A DNA stretch of 64,000 nt from Nitrospira sp. (lineage in GTDB: Bacteria; Nitrospirota; Nitrospiria; Nitrospirales; Nitrospiraceae), in contig CP092081.1 of the NCBI GenBank assembly GCA_022226935.1, positions 2,592,846-2,656,845 on the forward strand, read 5' to 3'. Shown piece after piece: positions 1-9,361 of the stretch. The first letter of the stretch is position 1, and each line of letters begins with the position of its first letter. The notes below the pieces were generated by a model that saw only the letters and a program-made list of their open reading frames with translations, did no database searches and was not told where the DNA came from. Both the position numbers and the translations under genes were made by a program.

Positions 1-132
1 TCTGGCGCTCGCCAGAATACCCGGCACCGGTTTCAATTCCTCGATGCTGAGCCCGGACATAAGCTTGGCCGAACTGCCGCATCCGGCCAGGCACAGCAGC
101 GTCATCACACTGACCCAAACGGAATGCCGCAT
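1..132 (-). CDS. Lipoprotein, N-terminal part only (runs off window start)
   Basis: Only the first 44 codons are in the window. They read as a short positive N-terminus, a hydrophobic stretch and a lipobox (LCLAGC, Cys at about residue 18), so this is an exported lipoprotein with a lipid-modified cysteine. An in-frame ATG at 147 would add five residues; neither start has a decisive ribosome binding site, though GAGAG lies about 9 bases upstream of 132. Nothing after the signal peptide identifies a family. Confidence 0.6.
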   Translation of the reverse strand, partial: MRHSVWVSVMTLLCLAGCGSSAKLMSGLSIEELKPVPGILASAR

Positions 133-158
133 GTGTAAGGCTCTCATTCTGCTCTTGG

Positions 159-180
159 TTATCACGGTATCCGATGATAA
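159..180. promoter_or_regulatory. Inverted repeat upstream of the lipoprotein start
   Basis: TTATCA and TGATAA form a perfect 6-bp inverted repeat with a 10-bp spacer that contains CGGTATCCG. It lies 27 bases upstream of the lipoprotein ATG at 132, where an operator or promoter would be expected. A single short inverted repeat is weak evidence. Confidence 0.25.
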
Positions 181-338
181 AACAAATCGCCGCTCCGTGG
201 CGAGCAGAGCCGCAACCCCGCATACAGAAGGATGACCAGGTGAGTAGGATGCAACCAGGACGCCTGTCGCGGCCCTAGGCTTCCTGTGATAGGTATGCTA
301 GAAACGCTGCTGATAAGCCGCATTCATCGGCAACCTCG

Positions 339-1538
339 ATGCGTATGACGCTTTCTTCCGTATTGCTGCGCTACCTGATCGGCCTTGGCGCCGCCTTGAA
401 CCTGGCCGGCTGTCTCTCGCCACCGACGCTGACACGCGCCGTCGTCTCCTACGATGAGGCCATAACGGATGCCATTTCCAAGCAGCTGCTGCTGAATATC
501 GCGCGCGCGCATCACCATCAGCCGGTCCACTTTACGGGCGTCTCGAACATCGCCGCCACCTTCGATTTCCGCGTCAATGCCGGAGCGACCCCGGCATTGA
601 CCGGAGAATCCGGCACAACCCTCCTCCCGGTCTTCGGCGGCAGCGTCGCGGAAAATCCTACGATCAGCATTGCGCCGATTGACGGAGAAGAGTTCACGCG
701 GCGCCTGCTGACGCCCTTCCAAGAAACCAAATTCACGCTCCTCCTGCGACAAGGCGGGGATATCGATCTTCTGCTGCGTCTGATGGCAAAAGAGCTTCGA
801 GTGAACGATCACGGGGAGGATGTCGCCTACCGGAACAACCCGACCGATAAACCGGGGTATGAGATGTTCCGGAAGGCGGTGCTGCATATTTCCGCCATTC
901 AGGATGCCAATCGCCTCTATGCGGAATCCATGCTGTTCGAACGCACCTGGACCATTCCGGCCGAGTCCGTGACGGCCGAAGGCTTCAAAGCGCTGGAGCA
1001 GGACTATCTGGTCAACTACGATCCGCAACAGAAAACCTATCGCCTGCGCAAACCGGTATCCGGACGGATTCTCATCACGAACTACGATCCCAACACACTC
1101 CCGCACGAGGAGCGTGTCCGGCTGCACGAGGAAGCAGAACAACGCCCCATGAACGATGTGTCATTCGACATTCGTCCGGGGCACTATGGGGGAGAGTGGC
1201 CGCTGAAAGGCGAGTTCCGGCTTCGCAGCTTCAACACCATGCTGAACTTTCTGGCGCAGTCGGTGGACGAAGAACCGGAATATGCGGTCGAGAAAGACAG
1301 CCGCACACCACCCTTTATGGATAATCCGGTCAGAACCATGGACTTACTCGTCCAAGACTCCAGCCCGCCCGAATCAGATATGACCGTGCGGTCCCATGGC
1401 AAGTATTACTCCGTCAACATCACCGGCCCCCTTGCCCGATGGAACCGCGAGGCCTTCAAGCTCTTGTACCAACTGTTCCAGATGACCGTCACAGAAGTGT
1501 CGCGCAGCGGCGTCCCCAGCATTACGATCGCGAAATAG
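339..1538 (+). CDS. Conserved hypothetical lipoprotein, 399 aa
   Basis: Exported lipoprotein: residues 1-25 form a signal peptide ending in the lipobox LAGC (Cys25). The mature part has no domain I can name. It contains a conserved-looking block around residues 45-70 (LLLNIARAHHHQPVHFTGVS) and is otherwise soluble, with no further membrane segment. I recall similar lipoproteins of unknown function in several Gram-negatives, but that is memory, not a search. It stands alone, 153 bases before a DUF481 barrel on the same strand, so the two could share a transcript. A 272-residue frame on the other strand is a shadow. Confidence 0.75.
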   Translation: MRMTLSSVLLRYLIGLGAALNLAGCLSPPTLTRAVVSYDEAITDAISKQLLLNIARAHHHQPVHFTGVSNIAATFDFRVNAGATPALTGESGTTLLPVFGGSVAENPTISIAPIDGEEFTRRLLTPFQETKFTLLLRQGGDIDLLLRLMAKELRVNDHGEDVAYRNNPTDKPGYEMFRKAVLHISAIQDANRLYAESMLFERTWTIPAESVTAEGFKALEQDYLVNYDPQQKTYRLRKPVSGRILITNYDPNTLPHEERVRLHEEAEQRPMNDVSFDIRPGHYGGEWPLKGEFRLRSFNTMLNFLAQSVDEEPEYAVEKDSRTPPFMDNPVRTMDLLVQDSSPPESDMTVRSHGKYYSVNITGPLARWNREAFKLLYQLFQMTVTEVSRSGVPSITIAK

Positions 1539-1690
1539 CCGGCGGCGGCATCACATCTTCCCGTCATTTTCTTGCCTCATTTTCTTGCAACTTCAGGAGG
1601 CACTCCATTAGGGTGTGGCTGGTCGCACCTGAGGCCACACGAAATCCGGCACGGTGACTTGCCCGCACATTCAGTTACGCTTCAACGCCC

Positions 1691-2713
1691 ATGTACGCTA
1701 AACATGTCTCCCCCTCGCTCTGGCGATGGATCTTTCTCATGACCGGGCTCCTGATCACCGCGCATGCATGGGCGGATGAAGTGGTCATGTCCAACGGAGA
1801 TCGACTTACAGGGACGATCGTCAAAATGGAAGAAAAAGTGCTGACCTTGCAAACGGACTATGGCGGCGAGATCAAACTCGATTGGGGAAAAGTTCAGCAC
1901 CTCTCATCCCACAGCCCCTTGAAAGTTCTCGCTCCGGGAAAGGCGCACGACTTGTTGCGGGATTTTTTCTACGGAACCGACGACGTGGTGGAGGTATCGG
2001 AGTTGAAGACCGATGGCTTGATCCCGTTGGCCCAGGTCACGGCCATCAATCTGAACCCGGTGAGGGTGGCAGGGACCATCACGGTCGGAGGCAACAGCAC
2101 GTCCGGCAACAGTAGCGCGAAGGCCTTCAACGGGGCCGCCCGTTTGACCGTCATCGCGAACCAGCAGCGATTGTTGATCGAGGGAAAATACAACTATGGT
2201 CAGGCAGGCGATCAAATCACGGCCAGGAACTCCATGGCCAGCCTGAAACATGATTTCTTCGTGAGCAAGAAGGTATTCATCGAATCATTCGGCATGCTCG
2301 AGAAAGACACGCTTCAGAACTTACAACTCCGTTCTACGATCGGAAGCGGCTTGGGTTATCAGTTTCTCGATAGCAGCCGCACAACGCTTTCGGTCTCTGC
2401 CGGTCTCGCCTATGTGAACGAACATTTCACGACCGCACCCGGCACCGAGACTCCATCCGGCCGATGGAGTCTGCGGATGGAACACACCATTTGGCCGGAT
2501 CGAGTGAAGGTGTTTCACCGTCACGAACTGTTTTGGGACATCAATGAGGGCAATGCGGTCCGATTCAACGCCGATCAAGGGATCCGAATCACCGTCTATA
2601 AAAACCTTTTCTTCAACGTCGAATATGACTACCGGTTGAATACACAACCGGCACCGGGGCGGAAGAAAAACGATGAAGCCGTGATTTTCGGCGTAGGCTA
2701 TGAATTCAACTGA
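1691..2713 (+). CDS. DUF481 (YdiY-like) outer-membrane protein
   Basis: A signal peptide of about 28 residues ends at AHAWA. The N-terminal mature segment (about 30-110) is a small beta domain starting DEVVMSNGDRLTG, typical of proteins that precede a DUF481 barrel. Residues 120-340 alternate hydrophobic and polar residues as in a beta-barrel and end in an aromatic-rich strand, VIFGVGYEFN, fitting outer-membrane insertion. DUF481 members are outer-membrane proteins of mostly unknown role. It is convergent with the flavoprotein at 2728, with only 14 bases between the stops. Confidence 0.85.
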   Translation: MYAKHVSPSLWRWIFLMTGLLITAHAWADEVVMSNGDRLTGTIVKMEEKVLTLQTDYGGEIKLDWGKVQHLSSHSPLKVLAPGKAHDLLRDFFYGTDDVVEVSELKTDGLIPLAQVTAINLNPVRVAGTITVGGNSTSGNSSAKAFNGAARLTVIANQQRLLIEGKYNYGQAGDQITARNSMASLKHDFFVSKKVFIESFGMLEKDTLQNLQLRSTIGSGLGYQFLDSSRTTLSVSAGLAYVNEHFTTAPGTETPSGRWSLRMEHTIWPDRVKVFHRHELFWDINEGNAVRFNADQGIRITVYKNLFFNVEYDYRLNTQPAPGRKKNDEAVIFGVGYEFN

Positions 2714-2727
2714 CGGCGGAGTGGTGC

Positions 2728-4008
2728 CTACCCTGCCAGACTCGCCGCCGCCGCACGGCCCGCCACCCGTCCGGTCGCCCAGGCCCATTGAAAGTTGAAC
2801 CCGCCGATCCGGCCGTCGCAGTCGAGCACCTCCCCGACCAGATACAGGCCTGGCACCAGCTTGGATTCCATCGTACGGAAATTGATCTCTTCCAATGGAA
2901 TCCCGCCGGCTGTCACTTCGGCGAAATTCCACCCGCGATCACGCACGACAGGAAAACGGAATCGAGTCAGTGTCATGAGGAGACGATCCCGGATGGTACG
3001 CGGCACCTGCGCGCAGGCCTGCTGCGGGTCGGCTCCGGCGTGACGGCAGAGCACTTCGGCACACCGTTCCGGCAACGACTCTGCAAGCAGCTTCAGCAGG
3101 GACCGGCGTGGGGTCCCGGCAGCCTGCGCAAGGAACCATTCCCTCGCTTGTTCCGCATTCCGGCCGGGCAGGAAATTTCCGTAGACTTCCGCCGTTTCAC
3201 CGCGCTCTCTGGCGAGACACCAAAATCGACTGGCATCCATCACGACCGGTCCGCTGATCCCGAAATGTGTCCAGAGCAGACTGCCTGTCCTCCGATCGAC
3301 AGCTCGCCCTTCCACCAACGTCTGCATCTCCACCTCTTGTGACAGACCTGAGAGTTCGGCGTGAACGCAGCGTTCATCCAGCATCAGCGACACCAATGCC
3401 GGCACGGTCGGCGTGACGTGATGGCCCAAACGACGCGCGAGTCCGTAACCCGCTCCGTCACTTCCGGTGCGCGGCAGAGACTGCCCGCCGGTGGCCAGAA
3501 TCACCCGGCGCGCAGATATCTCGCCACGCTGATGACGAATCGCAAACCGAGGCAGGTCTTCCATGCCGGCTTGCTCCGATCCGTTCCTGCGCTCGATACT
3601 CGCCACGCGATGCCCCGGCCGCAAGACCACGCCCAGTTCACGGCTCCGCGCCAGGAGCGCATCGAGCACGGTCCTGGCCTTATCGGTGACCGGAAACAGT
3701 TTACCGGTCTCTTCGCGCTTCAGTGCGACACCCATGGAGGCAAACCACGCGACGGTGTCCTGCACCGGAAATGCCGCCAGCACATTGCGCACGAGATGGC
3801 GCGTGCCCCAAAAATCGTCCGTCGAGACAACATCGTGCGTCACGTTGCAGCGCCCCCCGCCTGAAACAAGAATTTTTGCTCCGATGCTCGTGGCGCCGTC
3901 TACCAATTCAACCCGGAGTGCTGGCTGAAGCTCAGCCGCAAAAATCCCGGACGCCAGTCCCGCTGCTCCCGCTCCAATTACACAAATATCCGCCACCGGC
4001 TCTGCCAT
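2728..4008 (-). CDS. NAD(P)/FAD-dependent oxidoreductase, HI0933/BaiN family
   Basis: A flavoprotein of 426 residues, the usual length for this family. The FAD-binding Rossmann motif VIGAGAAGLASG is at residues 10-21, the family motif SGGGRCNVTH near 48-57, a second dinucleotide segment ILATGGQSLPRTGS near 170, and the C-terminal FAD motif GEVLDCDGRIGGFNFQ near 393. Family members bind FAD; characterised relatives reduce enoyl groups of steroid-like or unknown substrates, so the substrate here is open. The start at 4008 leaves almost no residues before the dinucleotide fold. A distant relative lies at 9362-10600. Confidence 0.9.
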   Translation of the reverse strand: MAEPVADICVIGAGAAGLASGIFAAELQPALRVELVDGATSIGAKILVSGGGRCNVTHDVVSTDDFWGTRHLVRNVLAAFPVQDTVAWFASMGVALKREETGKLFPVTDKARTVLDALLARSRELGVVLRPGHRVASIERRNGSEQAGMEDLPRFAIRHQRGEISARRVILATGGQSLPRTGSDGAGYGLARRLGHHVTPTVPALVSLMLDERCVHAELSGLSQEVEMQTLVEGRAVDRRTGSLLWTHFGISGPVVMDASRFWCLARERGETAEVYGNFLPGRNAEQAREWFLAQAAGTPRRSLLKLLAESLPERCAEVLCRHAGADPQQACAQVPRTIRDRLLMTLTRFRFPVVRDRGWNFAEVTAGGIPLEEINFRTMESKLVPGLYLVGEVLDCDGRIGGFNFQWAWATGRVAGRAAAASLAG

Positions 4009-4135
4009 CTCACCTCACCTTTCAACGGAGGGCTTGTTGCCGCCGCATGATGCCCGTTGCGAACCGGAAGGCGCAATCGCAAAACTCGGCATGGAAACCA
4101 GAGGCACCGCTATGCCAAGATCCGAGACGACTTTC

Positions 4136-4480
4136 ATGGAGACGCCGATACCCGCGAACCCCATGCGCTCATTCCGCCGGTTACTGTTAATAATGTTTTT
4201 GTGGGGCCTCTCTGCCGGATGCCTGCTGCCGGTCTCCTCCACGTTGCCGGATAGTCCGAAAGACGCCGTGATTTCCACGAATGTCGAAGCGAAGTTGGTT
4301 GAGGATCAGCAGGGCGGTCTATCCGGCATCCTCGTGACCACCGAGGAGGGCACCGTGACGCTGACCGGCACGGTGCATAAGGCCGAGCGGAAAGCGAGAG
4401 CGGCTGAACTGGCGCGCCAGGTGAAGGGGGTGCGGCGCGTGAAGAACGATCTGGAGATTCGCGCCGACCCTGCGCCGTGA
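4136..4480 (+). CDS. BON-domain lipoprotein
   Basis: A short exported protein: after a signal segment (LLLIMFLWGLSAGC, a lipobox-like end) it carries one BON domain, seen as DAVISTNVEAKLVED, then VTTEEGTVTLTGTV and a final KGVRRVKNDLEIR. BON domains bind envelope or phospholipid surfaces and occur in OsmY-like stress proteins. The start is uncertain: in-frame ATGs exist at 4034, 4091, 4112, 4136 and 4163. I prefer 4136 or 4163 because they place a short basic N-terminus directly before the hydrophobic core. It is divergent from the flavoprotein at 2728-4008. Confidence 0.75.
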   Translation: METPIPANPMRSFRRLLLIMFLWGLSAGCLLPVSSTLPDSPKDAVISTNVEAKLVEDQQGGLSGILVTTEEGTVTLTGTVHKAERKARAAELARQVKGVRRVKNDLEIRADPAP

Positions 4481-4503
4481 CACGTGGCCGCCTGAATCGG
4501 ACG

Positions 4504-7500
4504 TCAGAAATCTTCCTCCTCCGCGCCGATCACACCTTCTTCCACAATCGAAAAGGCTTTTTGCGGCAACGTAATGGCGTTGACCAAAATATCGAAGGCC
4601 AACTGAGCCGTCCCTTTCACGCCCGTCATCAGCGATTCCGCAGGGAGGTAGCGCAACTGCGGCTTGTTTGCCGATCCTTTCAGCTCAAATACGGCGGTAT
4701 CAAACCCCTGGCGATCCCCTGACAGGAGCTGCCCGAACAGAGGAATGCGTTTCAAGATCGCAGCATACGATCCGAGCGGGCTGGTGGCGAGCACCATGTC
4801 GAATTCATCCGCCAGGATGTCATATCGCCCCGTCCCGCTGATTTTGAGCACAGGACTATCCAGCAAAAATTCTTTCGTATGAACCACGCCGTTGTGGAGA
4901 GACCCCGCCAGTTTGAGCCGATCGAACGGCAGGCCCTCTCTCTCGAGGTTCACCTGGCCCTGCAATACAGCCGGCAGGTTCAACAGGGACAGCAGAGTGG
5001 ACAGCACCGGAACTTGATGCATCCGTCCGTCTTCGACCAGAAGTTGAAGCGGCTGACGACTGGTCAACGCGGCAGGCAAGAGCACACCTCGCTCAAATTC
5101 CGCCTGAACCTTCCCTGACGTAGTCAGCCAGCCTGACAGCATAGGTTTCTCCTGAAACGGCGACAAGACACGCTCGACCGGAATGCCGCTGGCGCGAAAC
5201 GTGCTGCGAGCTTGCTCTATCTGTCCGTTCTTCGTGCGGATCTTTACCTGCCCTCCAAGCTGGCCCTCGTTCGTATCCCCGCTGATCCGCTCGACCGTCA
5301 GCAGTCCCTGATCCCAAGTAATTTTTGTCGAGAGATCGGTGAGCAGGAACTTCTTGTAATACACATGATCAGCAAACAGAAACGCATTCAGCGTGGTCTC
5401 CGTCCAGAGCGGGTCTGAAGATCGCTGGCGAGCGGCCGGCGATGGGCGCGGCCGAGACCGTTCGAATGCGGCAAGATCGATTTGAGACGACTCCACGACG
5501 AGGCGGGCCTTCGGATGATCGGCCCATTGCGCGATGGAGCCGGAGATCCGGAGATCGCTCGCCCCCACGTGAAACGCCATGCGCGGAATATGAATCCGAT
5601 CTTGATCGAAGCGCAGCGTTACGAACGCGTCCCGGATCGGTTCATCAAACCCCTCCACCTTGATCGTGCCGTCATCGAATCGGATTTGACCGGAGGTACG
5701 CCAGGACGCACGGTCTGCCATCCGGCCTTCCATATCGAGGGTGGCATCCAATGTGCCGGCCCGAACGGAGCCCAACACGATGCCTTTCGGCAGTCTGCCG
5801 ACGGCAATCCGTCCGGACGATACATGCGCCGAAAACTCTCGTTCCCCGTCCAAATCGATGCTGCCGGATCCGGAAATCGTGATGGGAGGCAATCCGATGC
5901 CGACATGCCGGACCACCAGACGGTGACCTCGAGAGAGTTGCCCTTCGAAATCAATCGCGGCGGGAGCCTGCTGCGGCTTGGTAAACCAATGCTGCAGACG
6001 TACCCCGGCTTGCCCGAGATCAATCCTGCCCTTGATTCGCGGATTTCCGATCAAACCTGTGAGAGCCGCGCGCAATCGAATGGTGCCGTCCATCTCAGGA
6101 ATGAACTCTTCTCCGGCCTGCTCCACTCGCCAGGCGTGCAGCTCCGACGCCTCCATACTCATCGCCAGCGTCATATTGGAATAGACTTTACCGTCAGCCA
6201 GCGTTATGGAACCGTGAGTCTGGAATGCTGCCGGGCCGAACCACCCATCAAGATGCTCGATCGCCACCACGGTCGGTGTGACGGTGACGTGCGCCTCCAC
6301 CTGCCGCACCGGCATCGGCAAGACAGCACTGTGTCCCCCGCCCCGCTCTAGCCGGAGATCAGCATCGACCAGCGCCAGCGGTTGCCCGCTGAGCGGTCGT
6401 CCCCTCACATGGGCAATCATTTCGACATCCCCGGTTGGTTCCTCCACTTTGGTCACCAGATCTCGCAACAACGGAAAGTCATCCAGACGGCGCACCATGT
6501 CCACCAAGCCAGCCACCGGTGCCGCGCCTGTGATGTTCACATCGAGATGCGGGTCGGTCGCCCACTGCGTGATCAGCAGATCCCGCCCTGCCAGGCGAAT
6601 GGGACCGCATTGCGCGCGCACCTCCGTCATACGCAATTGATCTGCCTCGAACGCCATACTCACGGACAGCGCCTCGACCGGAGGGTATTGCCGACCAAGC
6701 GTGAATCGGCCGTTTCGAATCGCCAGCAGGCCGTTGATGCGCGGCCGTATCTCCGGGGTGATTTCCCCGGCAATCGACAAGGACTGCAGCGTGATCAACC
6801 CCTCCACAGCATGATCCGCGAACTGCGCCCGCAATTCTTTCGACATCCAGGCGGAAGGCAGTTCACTCATGAGGCGCGCGGCAGTCACCGGGGGTGCGGA
6901 CATCGTGAATGAAAATCGTGCCTGGGCCGTTCCGATATCCAGAATCGCCCCGGCCCCCTGCAAGGAGACATCCGCCAACTCGGCCCTCACGTCATCGGCA
7001 AACAGATCATATCCCGCCACTCCAGGCTTCCATCGGAGGTGGGCCGTCAATTGCGCAGGTTGCGAAAAACCATCGGTGATCCTGCCCTCGCCCATCCAAG
7101 AGGACAACGCATGACGCACATTCAGCCGATGGAGCCGCAAATCTCCTTCCGCCTGCATTCTTTCACCATCGTCGTTTTCCGTAATCGAACCTTCCCACAG
7201 GAAAGCCGCGCGCCCGCCTTCCTGCGGAAGCTCTCCCGACAGATGCAGCCTCGCACGGCGACCCAACATTTCACTCGATAGTGCCCCCTGCGTCACAATG
7301 ATGTTCAGCGGCGTGGACGTGGAAGCCGACTCATCGATGAGCGTCACCATCCCGTGAACCGCCAGCATATTCCTCACGACCTGCAATAACGCAAACGGTC
7401 GACTCGAATCAGAAGAAGAGGCGGGTGAATTTTCCTTGCGAAGGGACCAGTTCCCATTCGGCAACCGGTAGATGGTGATGTGAGGCCGGTCGATGACTAA

Positions 7501-7893
7501 ATCCTTGGCGACGATGCGCCCATCCAGGAGCGGCATCCACTGCAGCGCGATCTCCACCCGTTCTGCAAACACCAAGGGCATGGTGGAGGCGGATTCATAC
7601 AGCCGGGGCTGCATCAGTGTCACCCGGGGCGACGGAAAGATCTCCACATGCGAGTGCTCGATGGAGATCCGATGCCCCGTCCGCGCTTCGAACTCCTGAA
7701 GTACGGCCGCCATAGTCGCAGGACGATTCAAGAGCCAGGGCAGAGCGAACAGCGCACAGACCGAAAAGATCGCCAGTCCCAGCAGCAGGGACATCATCAG
7801 CCGGCCGGTTCGTTTTGGTAGCAGCGCGTCCATGGTGTCATGCATGCCGGAGAGCTCTCTCCCTCCACTGTACGCAGCAGACGCGACGGACAC
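4504..7893 (-). CDS. AsmA-family envelope protein, 1129 aa
   Basis: A very large inner-membrane-anchored protein. One transmembrane helix (about residues 33-52, MMSLLLGLAIFSVCALFALP) is followed by an AsmA-type N-terminal domain (YxxPxxT-like EARTGHRISIEHSHVEIFPS) and a long periplasmic region of repetitive beta strands. It ends in the AsmA-like C-terminal block (LKISGTGRYDILADEFDMVLATSPLGSY...). By family knowledge such proteins (AsmA, YhdP, TamB) bridge the periplasm and move phospholipid between membranes. Starts at 7845 or 7833 are also possible. It is convergent with the BON gene, 23 bases apart, and divergent from the nitrilase-like gene. Confidence 0.85.
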   Translation of the reverse strand: MSVASAAYSGGRELSGMHDTMDALLPKRTGRLMMSLLLGLAIFSVCALFALPWLLNRPATMAAVLQEFEARTGHRISIEHSHVEIFPSPRVTLMQPRLYESASTMPLVFAERVEIALQWMPLLDGRIVAKDLVIDRPHITIYRLPNGNWSLRKENSPASSSDSSRPFALLQVVRNMLAVHGMVTLIDESASTSTPLNIIVTQGALSSEMLGRRARLHLSGELPQEGGRAAFLWEGSITENDDGERMQAEGDLRLHRLNVRHALSSWMGEGRITDGFSQPAQLTAHLRWKPGVAGYDLFADDVRAELADVSLQGAGAILDIGTAQARFSFTMSAPPVTAARLMSELPSAWMSKELRAQFADHAVEGLITLQSLSIAGEITPEIRPRINGLLAIRNGRFTLGRQYPPVEALSVSMAFEADQLRMTEVRAQCGPIRLAGRDLLITQWATDPHLDVNITGAAPVAGLVDMVRRLDDFPLLRDLVTKVEEPTGDVEMIAHVRGRPLSGQPLALVDADLRLERGGGHSAVLPMPVRQVEAHVTVTPTVVAIEHLDGWFGPAAFQTHGSITLADGKVYSNMTLAMSMEASELHAWRVEQAGEEFIPEMDGTIRLRAALTGLIGNPRIKGRIDLGQAGVRLQHWFTKPQQAPAAIDFEGQLSRGHRLVVRHVGIGLPPITISGSGSIDLDGEREFSAHVSSGRIAVGRLPKGIVLGSVRAGTLDATLDMEGRMADRASWRTSGQIRFDDGTIKVEGFDEPIRDAFVTLRFDQDRIHIPRMAFHVGASDLRISGSIAQWADHPKARLVVESSQIDLAAFERSRPRPSPAARQRSSDPLWTETTLNAFLFADHVYYKKFLLTDLSTKITWDQGLLTVERISGDTNEGQLGGQVKIRTKNGQIEQARSTFRASGIPVERVLSPFQEKPMLSGWLTTSGKVQAEFERGVLLPAALTSRQPLQLLVEDGRMHQVPVLSTLLSLLNLPAVLQGQVNLEREGLPFDRLKLAGSLHNGVVHTKEFLLDSPVLKISGTGRYDILADEFDMVLATSPLGSYAAILKRIPLFGQLLSGDRQGFDTAVFELKGSANKPQLRYLPAESLMTGVKGTAQLAFDILVNAITLPQKAFSIVEEGVIGAEEEDF

Positions 7894-7988
7894 AAGTCAC
7901 AGCGCCCGGGAGAGGCTGAACCGAGCAGGCTATGGTACACTCCTCAACCGGCAGTAATTCGAGACAGACGCATCATGACGTGGAACCG

Positions 7989-8771
7989 ATGACCGGATCT
8001 CTTCTTCGAATGGCCTTCTTGCACCTGGCCCCGATTCCGGGGGCGCTCGCGCAGAACCGCCACCTCCTCACACAAGCCATCACCAAGGCGGCCTGCGCAG
8101 GAGCCGGTTGCATCATCACTCCGGAACTGGCGGTCAGCGGCTACACCTTCGCCGATACACTCGGGACGGATTGGATCGCGCCGCAACCGGACCACTGGAT
8201 GAACAGGATCTGCCGTCTCACCGCACGGCTCCGCGTCACCCTCTTCCTCTCACAGCCGGAAAAAGATCCACGGTCTCAGCAGCTCTACAACACGGTCTTT
8301 GCCATCGGCTCCGATGGACGAATTGCGGGCCGCCACCGGAAGATCAACGCATTGCGCGTCGGATCCGAGGCCTGGTCTACCCCAGGCACAGAGGCGACCG
8401 CATTTCGTTTGGCGCCGTTCGGCCGCATCGGCCTCCTCATTTGCGCCGATGCCTACACCCCCGGCATTGCCAAGAGCCTGAAGGCGCAGGGAGCCAAGGT
8501 CCTCGTGTCTTCGGCGGCCTGGGCGCCGGGACTCCATGGCCCGAACGGCGAGTGGGAACGCTGCACGAAAGACACGGAACTGCCGCTGTTCGTCTGCAAT
8601 CGAACCGGACAAGACCGCACGCTCGATTTCCGAAGGGCGGAAAGTGTGGTGGCTCAAGGCGGGAAACGGCTGCTGTCGCTCTCATGCGAACAATCCGCCA
8701 TCTTCCTCTTCGACTGGAATCTCACAACGGGAACGCTCAACGGCCCGGACTACCAGCGCCTGCTGCTCTAG
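7989..8771 (+). CDS. Carbon-nitrogen hydrolase (nitrilase superfamily)
   Basis: The Glu-Lys-Cys triad of the nitrilase superfamily is visible: Glu46 in TPELAVSGY, Lys118 in GRHRKINALR and Cys152 in LLICADAY (numbered from the ATG at 7989). These enzymes hydrolyse amides, N-carbamoyl groups or nitriles; the subfamily cannot be told from the sequence alone. Length, about 260 residues, is normal. The frame opens upstream to 7932, but those residues (rich in Ser, His and Gln) do not look like the family, so the internal ATG at 7989 or 8010 is more likely. Its end is 22 bases from the convergent RBBP9-like gene. Confidence 0.85.
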   Translation: MTGSLLRMAFLHLAPIPGALAQNRHLLTQAITKAACAGAGCIITPELAVSGYTFADTLGTDWIAPQPDHWMNRICRLTARLRVTLFLSQPEKDPRSQQLYNTVFAIGSDGRIAGRHRKINALRVGSEAWSTPGTEATAFRLAPFGRIGLLICADAYTPGIAKSLKAQGAKVLVSSAAWAPGLHGPNGEWERCTKDTELPLFVCNRTGQDRTLDFRRAESVVAQGGKRLLSLSCEQSAIFLFDWNLTTGTLNGPDYQRLLL

Positions 8772-8793
8772 CAGGATTACCCGTGAAGGCTCG

Positions 8794-9345
8794 TCAAGTG
8801 GTTGGTACGGAAGAGCACGAGGACGCCAGCAGCCGTTCGAGCAAGATGAGCCCATCGGGCCATTCGCCAAGACCGCTCTCGGCATTGATGTGACCGATCG
8901 CGCCGGCTTCGGCGAACACACTACCCCATTCAGCCGCGCATCGCTTGGCGTAGTCCACAGATCCGAATGGGTCGTTGCTGCTGGCGACCACGAGACTGGG
9001 AAAGGGAAGTCTGCCCGACGGAACTGTCTCAAACCCTCGTGCCGTGGCAGGGAACACAGCCGCCTGCGGATCAGGCGGGGCCACCAACAGGGCTGCACGC
9101 ACTGGAAGCGGGGCTCGTTGCGCCCAGTGCGCGACCAGCAGGCAACCCATGCTATGGGCGATCAACACAACGGGAGCGGGAAACCCGGCAACCGCCGACT
9201 CCAGCGCCGGCACCCACTCCGCCAGCACAGGACGGTCCCAATCGCGCTGCTGCACGCGTTGCCAGTGTGGATGGTGTTGCTCCCACAAAGTCTGCCAATG
9301 CCGTGGCCCGGAGTTGCCGATGCCCGGCACGACCAAGGCCCTCAC
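8794..9345 (-). CDS. RBBP9/YdeN-type serine hydrolase
   Basis: A small alpha/beta hydrolase. The family start RALVVPGIGNSGPRHWQ, the nucleophile elbow IAHSMGC (Ser about 65), the acid in ASSNDPFGS and the histidine in IGHINAESGLGEW form the catalytic triad. Family members are serine hydrolases of mostly unknown substrate. I chose the GTG at 9345, 16 bases after the TAA of the upstream flavoprotein gene. The upstream ATG at 9429 would overlap that gene by 68 bases and add residues unlike the family. The two genes probably form an operon. Confidence 0.8.
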   Translation of the reverse strand: MRALVVPGIGNSGPRHWQTLWEQHHPHWQRVQQRDWDRPVLAEWVPALESAVAGFPAPVVLIAHSMGCLLVAHWAQRAPLPVRAALLVAPPDPQAAVFPATARGFETVPSGRLPFPSLVVASSNDPFGSVDYAKRCAAEWGSVFAEAGAIGHINAESGLGEWPDGLILLERLLASSCSSVPTT

Positions 9346-9361
9346 CCCGTCGATAGTCGTC